From positions 29,708 through 93,707 of the forward strand of contig NZ_VIQM01000012.1 in the NCBI RefSeq assembly GCF_008520265.1: 64,000 nt of DNA, in the 5' to 3' direction. Below are positions 52,394-61,056 of this stretch, one piece after another. A program made the position numbers and the translations under genes. Under the pieces are notes generated by a model, which worked only from the letters and a program-made list of their open reading frames with translations, was not told the DNA's origin and did no database searches. Origin of the DNA: Sphingobacterium cavernae (lineage in GTDB: Bacteria; Bacteroidota; Bacteroidia; Sphingobacteriales; Sphingobacteriaceae). How positions within the stretch are numbered: the first letter of the stretch is position 1; each line of letters starts with the position of its first letter.

Positions 52394-52920
52394 TTTCTTT
52401 CCTCCCAAGAATTAGCTCATAAAAATGAAATCATAGATGATTCAAAAATTGCTATGGAAGAGCCTATCATCGATTCTGTACGGTTAGATGAAGAAACAAC
52501 AACCCTAAGTACTTTAGATTCTATTGAAAAAATCCCAAATGAAAGTTTGAAAAAATTATTTCTAACCTTCAAAATAGGCTCTACCAAGGAAGAAGTTAGA
52601 AACATAATGGGTATTCCTACGGCTGTGTATGAGAATGATTACTTTAACGAAAGTACATGGTATTATGGCAGAAGTCGTATTGTATTTAAAAATGGAAAGG
52701 TTAGAGAATATTCCAATGCAGGGAACCTGAAAATCAAATAAGTTTAAGAAAAGATCAAAAGTTAGCAAAATCAATCGAAATCTGACTATGAATTTTTAGG
52801 AGGAAAAGTTGTTCGTTTATATCATTCTACATCGAGCAACAAAAATGAAGCAGTTGTTGGATACACAAATCAATACTCGGCAAAACAGATCGAGAAGTTG
52901 TTTAACAAGAAGTAGTAAAA
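52394..52920 (+). pseudogene. Remnant of a BamE/SmpA-like lipoprotein and an adjoining broken frame
   Basis: An open frame from 52394 to 52741, with an in-frame ATG at 52454, encodes KIGSTKEEVRNIMGIPTAVY...WYYGRSRIVFKNGKVREY, typical of a SmpA/BamE-like fold (xGxTKxEVxxxxGxP ... YG.S.I.F.NGKV). No signal peptide remains upstream because the frame closes at 52391. A second open stretch, 52766-52915 (ending TNQYSAKQIEKLFNKK), has no good start. Both look like decayed pieces of one or two envelope proteins. Plus strand, unlike the metal operons. Confidence 0.5.
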
Positions 52921-52950
52921 TTATGTCCAATAAACTAACTGATTTTTGTA

Positions 52951-53259
52951 ATGGGAATTTTCATCTTTAGTCTAAGTATCATATTTGCAATCAGTACTGT
53001 TATAATGATATTGCTAAAACTTATTTTTAACAAAAATTTATATTTAAAGAATACAGGCAACTATTATGGTGACAAGCTACACAATAGACCAATTTCAATT
53101 TTGTTATTAGTTACTAGTCTCATTATATTTCTTGGAGTAGTTCATTTTTTTAAGCTTGAATCTTATGAATATTCAACTAAATTTAAAATAATAGGAACTA
53201 TTTCTTTCGTTCTGATTGACATCTTCTTACTTAGGATTCTAAAAAGGATGTATAACTAA
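52951..53259 (+). CDS. Small hypothetical membrane protein
   Basis: Not recognised. 102 residues with three hydrophobic segments: the N-terminus (GIFIFSLSIIFAISTVIMILL), a middle one (ISILLLVTSLIIFLGVVHFF) and a C-terminal one (IIGTISFVLIDIFLLRIL). Basic ends suggest an inner-membrane location. It has no functional link to the metal genes and is encoded on the opposite strand. A/T-rich codon use resembles the chromosomal flank. Confidence 0.55.
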   Translation: MGIFIFSLSIIFAISTVIMILLKLIFNKNLYLKNTGNYYGDKLHNRPISILLLVTSLIIFLGVVHFFKLESYEYSTKFKIIGTISFVLIDIFLLRILKRMYN

Positions 53260-53610
53260 AAATTCCGTATATTACTCTTCACGAACGATTATAATCAGAA
53301 GAGACTGTCTTTTTGAGACAGCCTCCTATGAATAAAATTCTATAATTCTTAGATTTTAGTCAAAAAACTTCCTAAGAAAGGCCTTCCCAAATTTTTTGAA
53401 AAGGCACTTTCTCAAGCTTTTTTTCTTATACAAATGTAGTAAAAAGATAATAATTTCAGCCTCCTATTAGTAATCAAAGTTACAGGTATCCATTAGATTT
53501 AAGTTGATGATCTGCTACACACTCTTAATAAAGAAACTTAATTCAGGCTGTCTCAAGTAGTCAGAAGCATCAAGTAGAAATTATCTTTTCACTTACTTTT
53601 TATTTTATGT
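53260..53610. other. Noncoding stretch beside the IS110 copy, with inverted repeats
   Basis: No gene seen. GAGACTGTCT at 53301 forms a hairpin with AGACAGCCTC up to 53325. TTGAGACAGCCT at 53313-53324 is exactly mirrored by AGGCTGTCTCAA at 53545-53556, enclosing about 220 bases. This could be the downstream end region of the IS110 element or remains of another insertion sequence. Confidence 0.4.
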
Positions 53611-54701
53611 TTATCTTAATAATCCTTTTTGATAGAGTCTTGTATTAGTCCATATATGATATATTCGTGATAGCAATTTTCTGGCGATGACCACTATTGC
53701 GCGTTTCTTAGTTCTACTCTTTATGAGTTCCTGAAACTTCAGTGCTAGAGCAGGATCCGTTCTAATGGCTATCCAAGCCGCTTCGATAAGTAGCGGTCGT
53801 AAGGCAGAATTTGCTCTTGGAGTCATCTTTCCTTTTCTTATATTCTCACCAGAAGAAAATTCACTTGGACATAGTCCGATAAATGAATTGAACTTCGCAA
53901 AGTTATTGAACCGTTTGATTTCACCAATTTCGGTCAGCATCGTCATAGCTGTGATAATGCCTATACCTGGAGCAGAAATCAATATTGAATAGACTTCTTT
54001 ATATCTCTCATGCGAAGAGAGGTGTCGTATGTCCTTATTAATCTGCAATAACCGTTTTCGTAGAAATTCAACATCATCTATCACGTGGCTTATTAGTATT
54101 TGTGAAGAAACTTCTTCGGGCTTTAGATTACGTATCCAATCAATAAACTTTTTGGTCCAATAAGGTTTGTCGTACTCTTTAGGAATGATTATACCCATAG
54201 AATGAAAAGCGGATTTTAATATTTTCGCTTTTTCTGTAAATCTGTTAAAGTCTTTTTACGGTATCTTATGAGCTGTCTATCTGACTCGGTAAGTTTATCA
54301 GGAATATAGATAGGGGTCAAAAGTCCTCTAGATAGAGCCATTCCCAATCGACGGGAATCAGAAGTGTCTGTTTTGGACAGTATTCCTTTATTCGTTTGTG
54401 GAATATCTGATGGATTGACAACAATACAATCGATCCCAAGTGACTCAAGTTCACGTTGAATTGAGAAACCAGAGAAACCAGCCTCATAGCAGGCTAAGTA
54501 ACGCGCTTCTGGAAAATGAGAGTTTAAATAATTTAAAAGAAGCAACGAATTCGCTTCCTGATGAAAATTCTGAAAGAATATATCATCTATAAATACACTA
54601 ATATTCCAGTTTTTTTTATGAACATCAATTCCTAAAAAAATCTGCCGACCAGAAAAACTAACTCTTAATTTATGTGGGCCTGTTTGTATATTTGTATCCA
54701 T
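53611..54701 (-). pseudogene. IS110-family transposase with a frameshift
   Basis: Two frames that together make one IS110 transposase. The N-terminal part (54701-54216, 161 residues) has the DEDD nuclease motifs FLGIDVHKKNW, ACYEAGFSGF and KTDTSDSRRLG. The C-terminal part (from about 54230 to 53611) has SAPGIGIITAMTMLTEIG and TPRANSALRPLLIEAAW, with the conserved catalytic Ser. The frames differ by one base at an A5 run (complement of about 54226-54230). Adding one A would restore K-A-K-I-L-K-S-A-F-H-S-M-G-I-I. Either an inactivating deletion, programmed slippage or a sequencing error. Confidence 0.88.
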
Positions 54702-54767
54702 AGCCTATGGTGTTTTGTGTTAAATCTGTAGCAAGTTAATTGACTACTTACAAAAACCATAGGCCTA
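54701..54767 (-). other. Hairpin-forming IS110 upstream end, possible bridge-RNA region
   Basis: GCCTATGGTGTTTTGT (54703-54718) and ACAAAAACCATAGGC (54750-54764) form an imperfect inverted repeat just upstream of the transposase start. IS110 elements are known to express a structured bridge RNA from a noncoding end; whether this segment is part of one cannot be settled by eye. Confidence 0.35.
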
Positions 54768-54783
54768 TTTTATTTCATGGATA

Positions 54784-55075
54784 CTCTTATCGCATTTCTT
54801 CAAACAAATGGAGAGGTGGGAATGAGGCATTTGTGCCTTGGGTTAAAAGTAACATTATAGAATAATATATTGCTGTTGTATCCAACACACAATTCCCATA
54901 ACGCATTTTAAATTATCACTTCGCTTTCGCTCTTATCGCATTTCTTCAAACAAATGGAGAGGTGGGAATGAGGTATTTGTGCCTTGGGTTAAAAGTAACA
55001 TTATAGAATAATATATTGCTGTTGTATCCAACACACAATTCCCATAACGCATTTTAAATTATCACTTCGCTTTCG
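54784..55075. repeat. Tandem duplication, two 146-base copies
   Basis: Copy 1 at 54784-54929 and copy 2 at 54930-55075 differ, by eye, at one base (GAGGCATTTG versus GAGGTATTTG). Each begins CTCTTATCGCATTTCTTC and ends CACTTCGCTTTCG. No open frame spans them. They lie between the IS110 copy and the island's right end. Confidence 0.9.
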
Positions 55076-55392
55076 CTACCTTATGAAAAGAATTCAATTA
55101 TTACGTAACCAACTGACAGAAGCAGTACGATTTGTCCAATCCACTGAACCTGATTATCATCGACTAGACTAAATTTGCACTTTGTGTATTCAATTTTAAA
55201 CAGCATATTTGAATAAACAAAATTGCATAAAAATGAATTAGCAAGAACTCTACGGAAATACAATATTAAACAAAAAAAAGTCCCACCAAAAGTCCCACCA
55301 ATTAATCGATAAAATAAGGTATATCAAGTGCAAAAAGACACCAAAAACACGGAATTTCAGCAAAAAATCGAAGTAATAAACGGCTGTGCGAA
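55076..55392. other. Right terminal segment of the island, no intact gene
   Basis: A 29-residue plus-strand frame (55083-55172, starting MKRIQLLRNQLTEAVRFVQ) and a 60-residue minus-strand frame (55081-55263) are present, but neither looks like a known protein. On the minus strand GGTGGGACTTTT is repeated with a 12-base period at 55279-55300, similar in layout to the repeat beside attL. An integrase gene commonly begins at this position; none is visible. Confidence 0.5.
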
Positions 55393-55413
55393 TTCGATTC
55401 CCGCCCTAGGTAC
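55393..55413 (+). repeat. Right attachment site (attR), copy of the tRNA-Leu 3' end
   Basis: Identical over 21 bases to 22366-22386. The preceding seven bases, GTGCGAA, differ from the tRNA's GTGCGGG at two positions, marking the end of strict identity. Confidence 0.85.
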
Positions 55414-55444
55414 AAAGCCCGACAAAATTGTCGGGCTTTTTTTA
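55414..55444 (+). terminator. Terminator next to attR, probably the original tRNA-Leu terminator
   Basis: AAAGCCCGACAA (55414-55425) pairs perfectly with TTGTCGGGCTTT (55428-55439) and is followed by a T-run. It directly follows the att repeat, where the terminator of the unoccupied tRNA operon would be. Confidence 0.85.
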
Positions 55445-55474
55445 TGTTAAATTCTCACGATTTTCTTCTTTCTC

Positions 55475-55620
55475 TCACCTAAAACTATAGCTTATTAAAT
55501 TATCTCGGTCTAGTGTTAAATCTATTGTATTCCATTTGGTAGATACCATATTATGATTGCGAAACAATTCTATACTTTCAGAAAACTGAAGGTATTTCAA
55601 TTTTCCAATCTTAATTAGGG
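55475..55620 (-). pseudogene. 3' remnant of a host gene cut by an insertion sequence
   Basis: On the minus strand an open frame of about 47 codons runs from the IS end near 55618 to the TGA at 55475-55477 and reads ...KIGKLKYLQFSESIEL then KWNTIDLTLDRDN and ISYSFR. It has no start of its own and begins where AGGGTCTGCTGAAAAA, a likely IS terminal repeat, starts. It is the tail of an unknown protein. Confidence 0.45.
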
Positions 55621-56483
55621 TCTGCTGAAAAACACTATTCTCTTTGTTAGCCAATGGATTATATTTATTTTTAGGGTATGAAGTGCAAGGGTTTATGAAA
55701 AAAGCATCAAAAAGGCGTGCACCTACCGCTATTTATAGTAGTCCAAATCAGCTCAGTATTGAAGGATTTGAGTCTCCTTTTGAGCGTCATCTTAACGCGG
55801 AAAACGGATCAAGCAAAAAATTAGCTGATCGTGAATTTATCGGAGAGAAATGGTTAGGATTCTTAAATGAACATAGCATCCGGTATCATATCAGGATCCG
55901 GAATAACTTTAAGGTGTTCTTGCCTAGAAAACAAAAAGAAATAACGGTATGGCACTTGTTTAACAACCTTAATAGCAGGGAATTCAGACATTACCAGCAT
56001 ATTGTAGAAATGCACGGTCAATTATGTTACCTATCAGCTACTAAAACTGTGATCGATGGAAAAGTTGAATTTTTAATACTGGTATCATTCAATAAACCAC
56101 AGCAGGCACTGGAATATTATAGGCGGCGCTGGAATATAGAGACACTATTCAAATTTATGAAATCTAGCGGGTTCAATATAGAAGATACCCATGTCACTGA
56201 CTTGGACCGCCTTGAAAAATTGTTCATGCTTACGATGATAGCATGCCTGTGGTGCTACAAAGTTGGTGATTATATTCATGACCAGATTCGACCCATTAAA
56301 ATCAAGAAACATCAAAGAAAAGCCGTGTCAATATTCAAATACGGCCTTGATTATATTGCAGAGTGTTTATTGTCCGGATTCAACAAGTTAAACATCAATT
56401 TATTACAATTTTTGTCATGTACATAGCAAACTAATACAAAATAAAATATCCAAGTCTACCCACTTGGATATTTTATTTGTATT
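55618..56483 (+). pseudogene. Chimeric transposase remnant: IS1182-like start joined to IS4-like end
   Basis: The open frame 55644-56426 (Met at 55695 is the likely original start) begins SPNQLSIEGFESPFERHLNAEN, typical of the N-terminus of IS1182-type transposases. At about residue 55-60 (nt 55806) it switches to LADREFIGEKWLGF and then YYRRRWNIETLFKFMKSSG, the second Asp and the Y-R-E signature of IS4-family transposases. The first catalytic Asp of the IS4 part and nearly all of the IS1182 part are missing, so it cannot be active. A 22-bp hairpin terminator (56433-56483) follows. Confidence 0.75.
56433..56483. terminator. Strong hairpin terminator
   Basis: The arm 56433-56455 pairs with 56462-56483 over 22 bases with one bulged A, loop CTACCC. 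A/T-rich flanks would serve both strands, ending the transposase remnant and possibly the minus-strand gene at 56586. Confidence 0.75.
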
Positions 56484-56585
56484 AAGCCTATATCAATGGA
56501 CTACCTTTGATTCTCGGAAAACAAATATAGCAGAAGCCAAACGTAGCTTAACTTATTGAAACAAATCCGTAAGTTAAAATAAGAA

Positions 56586-57041
56586 TTATTCATCTAAAAC
56601 CCAAAAGTAAGCTCGCTCTTTGGCGAGATCTTCGGGCTTGTGCAAATTATGTACAAGATCGTCCCAGCTGGATTCTACATCGTAATCCTCCATTTCAGTA
56701 TCATCAAGACGTATACCTTTTAGGATAGCATCTTCATCAAAAATATAAATATCACTTTCGACTAATTCAATTCCCTTATCTGTAGCCCAAGCTAAAAAAG
56801 AAGGTCTATCTAGTTTCATTACTCTAGATGCGATACTATCAAACGCCTTTAATTCATTCGACTCATCAAGATCATGGTGTGCATCTAAATATTCCGCATA
56901 CATATCACGTTGACCCGTACGCAAGGCTTCATTTCGATAAATTATCTGCTCCGCACTTTGATTATAACTAAATTTACTCTGACGTTTTTCCTCGCCATAT
57001 TTTTCTTTATAGGTTGCCAACCTTTTCTCAAACTTTTCCAT
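56586..57041 (-). CDS. Hypothetical acidic protein
   Basis: Not recognised. 151 residues, soluble, no signal peptide. The first 35 residues are Lys/Glu-rich and probably coiled coil (EKFEKRLATYKEKYGEEKRQ). The rest is acidic, with YAEYLDAHHDLDESNELKAF and DTEMEDYDVESSWDDLVHNL. The frame has chromosomal codon use and its own upstream gap. It is divergent from the FAD/Rieske gene, but this gives no functional clue. Confidence 0.65.
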   Translation of the reverse strand: MEKFEKRLATYKEKYGEEKRQSKFSYNQSAEQIIYRNEALRTGQRDMYAEYLDAHHDLDESNELKAFDSIASRVMKLDRPSFLAWATDKGIELVESDIYIFDEDAILKGIRLDDTEMEDYDVESSWDDLVHNLHKPEDLAKERAYFWVLDE

Positions 57042-57184
57042 ATCAATTCATTCATTTTAATAATTCACTGAAATTTATGAGACTCCTTTCAATCCAACCA
57101 TTCTAAAAATTCCCGAACGATTCTTAAGCATAACTGTTCGTTGTGTACAAATCATTGTAATTGTATAACAATAATATATAGGAT

Positions 57185-58711
57185 ATGTTCAGAGACGGAG
57201 CACGCAAAAGCATTTGGCAAGCAAAGACTAAGAGGCTCGAAAATTTGCCTACACATAATGAAATGTTTGATGTGGCTATTATTGGTGGTGGAATTACAGG
57301 AGTTTCTACTGCTTATCGCCTACAGCTTTCTGGCTTAAGATGTATTCTTCTGGAAGCTAATAATATTGGGTTTGGAACGACTTGCGGTACTACAGCTCAT
57401 TTGAATGATTTTTTCGACACTACTTTCAAAGAAACTATTGGTAAGTTTGGATTAGAGAACGCCAAACTTCTAGCGCAAGCGGGTAAAGAAGCCATCCATA
57501 TATTTCAAGCCAATGTAGCACGTCACGAAATTGATTGTGATTTTGAGTATAAGAATGCACAGCTTTTTGCTATGGATGATGATCAGGTGAAACAATTAGA
57601 TGATATCGTGGATGGTGCGAATCAAGTCGGTTACGAAATGACATATATTGATGAAATCGACTATCCAATACCTTTCAAAAAAGCCGTTCATATTCCCAAA
57701 CAAGCACAATTCCATCCCATAAAATATGTGAAAGCCATAGCCGAAGCCTATATTAAAGCAGGCGGAATGATCGTAGAAAATTGCTTAGTAGAATCCCATG
57801 AAGAAGATAGCGAAGGTGTTACCTTCAAAACCTCCCTAGGCGAAATTCAAGCGAAGCACGGCATATACGCAACACATACACCACCAGGAATTAGCATTTT
57901 GCATTTTACGACAGCGCCGTACCGGAGTTATGCAATTGCATTCACTTTAAAAAAAGACAACTACCCTACCACGCTTGGTTATGATTTGTACGATCCATAC
58001 CATTATTACCGCACACACGAAATTGATGGCAAACAATTAATTATTGCAGGTGGTGAAGACCACAAAACTGGACATTCTGACGATACTGGTTCCTGCTTTG
58101 CGAAATTAGAAAACTATTGCAGAACACATTTTGATGTAGATACGGTAGAATATGCTTGGTCAAGTCAATACTTCGAACCTGCGGATGGCCTTCCATCGAT
58201 TGGGGTATTACCCGCTAGTGATGGCAGAATGTTTGTAGCAACAGGGTTTCGTGGAAATGGGATGACATTAGGAACATTAGCCTCAGCTATTATAACAGAT
58301 TTGATTATCGGAGGCGAAAATCCATACACCAAACTATTCAACCCTAAGCGATTCAAACCTACAGCTGGCTTCACCTCTTTTGTAAAAGAAAATGCAACAG
58401 TGGTCAAAGACTTTATTGATGATAAAGTAAGTATGGAACGAATACACTCCTTAGCAGAAATAAAAGAAGGTGAAGCTAAAGTCGTTAAATATGAAGGAAA
58501 TTCTTATGCCGTCTTTGCAGAAAAAGACGGTGAACTACACATCTTGAAGAGCACATGTCCGCATGCACAGTGCGAAGTCCGTTGGAATAATGCGGAATTA
58601 TCTTGGGACTGCCCTTGCCACGGTTCCAGATTCAATATTAATGGAAAAATACTTACTGGGCCTACGACAACTGGCTTAGAACGTGTTAACGAAAAAATAG
58701 AGTTATCATGA
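57185..58711 (+). CDS. FAD-dependent oxidoreductase with C-terminal Rieske domain
   Basis: 508 residues. The N-terminal DAO-type flavoprotein (about 25-395) has the dinucleotide-binding motif DVAIIGGGITGVSTAYRL with LLEANN at the end of strand 2, and a late GFRGNGMTLGTLASAIITDL. The C-terminal Rieske domain (about 425-508) has CPHAQCEVRWN and CPCHGSRFNINGK, the CxH...CxxH ligands of a 2Fe-2S cluster. Electrons probably pass between FAD and the cluster; substrate unknown. The start used precedes the FAD motif by about 28 residues. Confidence 0.9.
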   Translation: MFRDGARKSIWQAKTKRLENLPTHNEMFDVAIIGGGITGVSTAYRLQLSGLRCILLEANNIGFGTTCGTTAHLNDFFDTTFKETIGKFGLENAKLLAQAGKEAIHIFQANVARHEIDCDFEYKNAQLFAMDDDQVKQLDDIVDGANQVGYEMTYIDEIDYPIPFKKAVHIPKQAQFHPIKYVKAIAEAYIKAGGMIVENCLVESHEEDSEGVTFKTSLGEIQAKHGIYATHTPPGISILHFTTAPYRSYAIAFTLKKDNYPTTLGYDLYDPYHYYRTHEIDGKQLIIAGGEDHKTGHSDDTGSCFAKLENYCRTHFDVDTVEYAWSSQYFEPADGLPSIGVLPASDGRMFVATGFRGNGMTLGTLASAIITDLIIGGENPYTKLFNPKRFKPTAGFTSFVKENATVVKDFIDDKVSMERIHSLAEIKEGEAKVVKYEGNSYAVFAEKDGELHILKSTCPHAQCEVRWNNAELSWDCPCHGSRFNINGKILTGPTTTGLERVNEKIELS

Positions 58712-58830
58712 CATATACTGAAAGCACGGATTCAAATTAATTAAAACTACAAGCGTTTTAAACTGTTAGTTATATAGACAGTATACATTCGCTACCTATA
58801 CATTTCATTTATACTGTTTTCAAATTTACT

Positions 58831-61032
58831 ATGAACAAAAAAAGAACTATAATCGTTTCAAACAGATTACCCGTACGAATTGAAAGAAGCAATGGGGAGC
58901 TTCTTGTTATTCCAAGTGAGGGTGGTCTGGCTACAGGTCTCGGCTCTATTTACAAAGAAGATGGAAATATATGGATAGGCTGGCCGGGTTTTGTACCTGA
59001 AAACGAACTTGAGAAAATTGAAGTTACAGAAAAATTAAAATCCCTAAACTTGATTCCTGTTTTCTTGACAGAATGCGAGTTAGAAGGCTACTATGAAGGC
59101 TTCTCCAATGAAGTCCTTTGGCCAATATTTCATTACCATCCCTCCTACGCAGTGTACGATGAATGGTATTGGAACACCTACGAGTCTGTGAATAAAAAAT
59201 TTGCTACTATCGTAATGGAACAAGATATAGCAGATCTGGATGAGGTATGGGTACACGATTATCAATTGATGCTATTGCCTAAATTGATCAGAGCATCCAA
59301 TACTCGTATTTCTATTGGTTATTTTCAACACATCCCCTTTCCACCAGATGAGTTATTCCGTGGAATTCCATGGCGCGATGAACTCTTGAAAGGGTTATTG
59401 GGTGCAGATCTAATCGCATTCCACACATATAATGACACACAGCATTTCTTGAATGCTTGTACACATATCTTGGGAATACCCATTCAAAACAATTGTTTAC
59501 GTAGTGGCGGAAGAAGTGTGTACGTCGAAGTGTTTCCGATGGGGATTGACTACGATAAATTCAACAATATGGCGCAATCGCCAGAGATTCAACAACGAGC
59601 TCAAGAAATACGCACATATTACAGTAATAGGAAATTTATTCTAAGCATTGACCGCTTGGACTATAGTAAAGGAATTATTGAGCGCTTACGTGCATTTGAA
59701 GCGCTGCTCAAGACATATCCCGAATTTCAGAATGAAGTAATCTTGTATATGCTGGTAGTGCCGTCACGCGATACAGTACCAAAGTACAAAGAGCTTCATG
59801 ATGAAATTAACCGCATGGTGGGGCAAATTAATGCTGTTTACGGCAATAACGAATGGACACCTATCAGCTATTTTTATAATTCTTACGATTTTAAAGAGCT
59901 GTCCGCGCTGTATGTTGCATCGGATATTTGTTTGGTGACTTCGCTTCGCGATGGCATGAACTTAGTATGCAAGGAGTTTATTGCCAGCAAGGAAGTAAAC
60001 AATGGGGTCTTAATTTTGAGTGAAATGGCTGGCGCGAGTAAAGAGCTTATTGGACCTATTTTGGTAAACCCAAACTCAACTCAACAAATTTGTGAAGCAC
60101 TTCGTACAGCGATAAATATGCCCGAAGAGGAACAACGGAAGCGATTGGATGACAGTCTAGAAATTGTAAAGAAATTCAATATCAGGCACTGGGTTCGCTT
60201 ATTCTTCAAAAGATTAAAAGAAATTAAGTCTATTCAACAAGAAGAACGCGCTCGACGAATTAACCCTGAGATTCTACAGAATTTCTTGTCAAAATATAGC
60301 GAAAGTAAAAAGTGTCTATTCTTCTTAGATTACGACGGCACATTGATTGGCTTCAACAATAATGCAAGCGAAGCTACACCGACAAATGATTTATACGAAG
60401 TATTGGAAGATTTGCAGTCCAATCCCCATAATCAAATTGTGATCATCAGTGGTAGACCGCATGACACTTTATCGGATTGGTTCGCAAATAAGCAGTACTA
60501 TTTAGTAGCAGAACATGGAGCTTGGAGTAATTATCCCGAGTTTGTTTGGCATACCAAGACCCACATTTCCACACGTTGGAAATACCCAATCAAACACGTG
60601 ATGACCAAATTCACAAACATGACGGCGGGCTCTGTAGTCGAAGAAAAGAACTATTCGTTAGCTTGGCATTACCGCAAAGTACAAAGCGGACTAGGCAACC
60701 TCCGAGCACAGGAGCTTGTAGATCATTTGCGCTATTTGCTTCCACATCATGGCCTGCAATTGTTAATGGGTAACAAAGTAATTGAAGTTAAAAATAGTGA
60801 ACTCAACAAAGGTAGAGCAGCCATGGAGATTGTTAATGATTTCAAACCTGACTTTATATTCGCCATTGGTGATGACGCTACGGATGAGGATATGTTCCTA
60901 GAGCTACCTGCTGATTCCATCACCGTGAAAGTTGGCAGTCGCAAGTCTGCCGCTCGATATTATATTGAAACACAAGAAGAAGTATTAAAACTCATTAAAA
61001 AGTTCGCGCAGCCTACTTATCAATCCGTTTAA
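58831..61032 (+). CDS. Trehalose-6-phosphate synthase / phosphatase fusion
   Basis: 733 residues making trehalose from UDP-glucose and glucose-6-phosphate in two steps. The N-terminal GT20 synthase (OtsA-like, about 1-475) has GGLATGLGS, WVHDYQLMLLPK, DRLDYSKGIIERLRAFE and DICLVTSLRDGMNLVCKEF. The C-terminal HAD phosphatase (OtsB-like, about 485-733) has FFLDYDGTLIGF (DxDGT nucleophile) and IGDDATDEDMF. Trehalose protects against osmotic and desiccation stress. The GH15 gene starts 24 bases downstream. Confidence 0.95.
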   Translation: MNKKRTIIVSNRLPVRIERSNGELLVIPSEGGLATGLGSIYKEDGNIWIGWPGFVPENELEKIEVTEKLKSLNLIPVFLTECELEGYYEGFSNEVLWPIFHYHPSYAVYDEWYWNTYESVNKKFATIVMEQDIADLDEVWVHDYQLMLLPKLIRASNTRISIGYFQHIPFPPDELFRGIPWRDELLKGLLGADLIAFHTYNDTQHFLNACTHILGIPIQNNCLRSGGRSVYVEVFPMGIDYDKFNNMAQSPEIQQRAQEIRTYYSNRKFILSIDRLDYSKGIIERLRAFEALLKTYPEFQNEVILYMLVVPSRDTVPKYKELHDEINRMVGQINAVYGNNEWTPISYFYNSYDFKELSALYVASDICLVTSLRDGMNLVCKEFIASKEVNNGVLILSEMAGASKELIGPILVNPNSTQQICEALRTAINMPEEEQRKRLDDSLEIVKKFNIRHWVRLFFKRLKEIKSIQQEERARRINPEILQNFLSKYSESKKCLFFLDYDGTLIGFNNNASEATPTNDLYEVLEDLQSNPHNQIVIISGRPHDTLSDWFANKQYYLVAEHGAWSNYPEFVWHTKTHISTRWKYPIKHVMTKFTNMTAGSVVEEKNYSLAWHYRKVQSGLGNLRAQELVDHLRYLLPHHGLQLLMGNKVIEVKNSELNKGRAAMEIVNDFKPDFIFAIGDDATDEDMFLELPADSITVKVGSRKSAARYYIETQEEVLKLIKKFAQPTYQSV

Positions 61033-61056
61033 TATTTCTTCACCTAAAAAATTAGC

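Larger units (their letters stand above)
22366..55413. mobile_element. 33-kb genomic island in tRNA-Leu, heavy-metal resistance cargo
   Basis: Bounded by direct repeats of the tRNA-Leu 3' end (22366-22386 and 55393-55413, 21 identical bases; 28 if two mismatches are allowed). Inside, almost every gene is for metal efflux or sequestration, in two long minus-strand operons. Base composition of the Cus genes and the IS3 is visibly richer in G+C than the surrounding chromosome. No integrase, relaxase or type IV secretion gene is present. The right copy has AA in place of GG in the T-stem and could not make a functional tRNA end, so the intact tRNA is on the left. Confidence 0.85.

Noticed and set aside
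54784..55075. The 146-base repeats as an integron attC array or CRISPR
   Set aside because: Only two adjacent copies without spacers, no integron integrase or cas genes, and no convincing core sites.
55081..55263. 60-residue minus-strand frame as an integrase remnant
   Set aside because: Nothing in it resembles a tyrosine recombinase; no R-H-R-Y motifs are visible.
22366..55413. Interpretation of the island as an integrative conjugative element
   Set aside because: No relaxase, coupling protein or transfer genes were found between the att repeats.
56586..57041. Toxin-antitoxin reading of the hypothetical gene near the FAD/Rieske gene
   Set aside because: The protein is single, acidic and 151 residues long with no partner gene; nothing supports a toxin or antitoxin.
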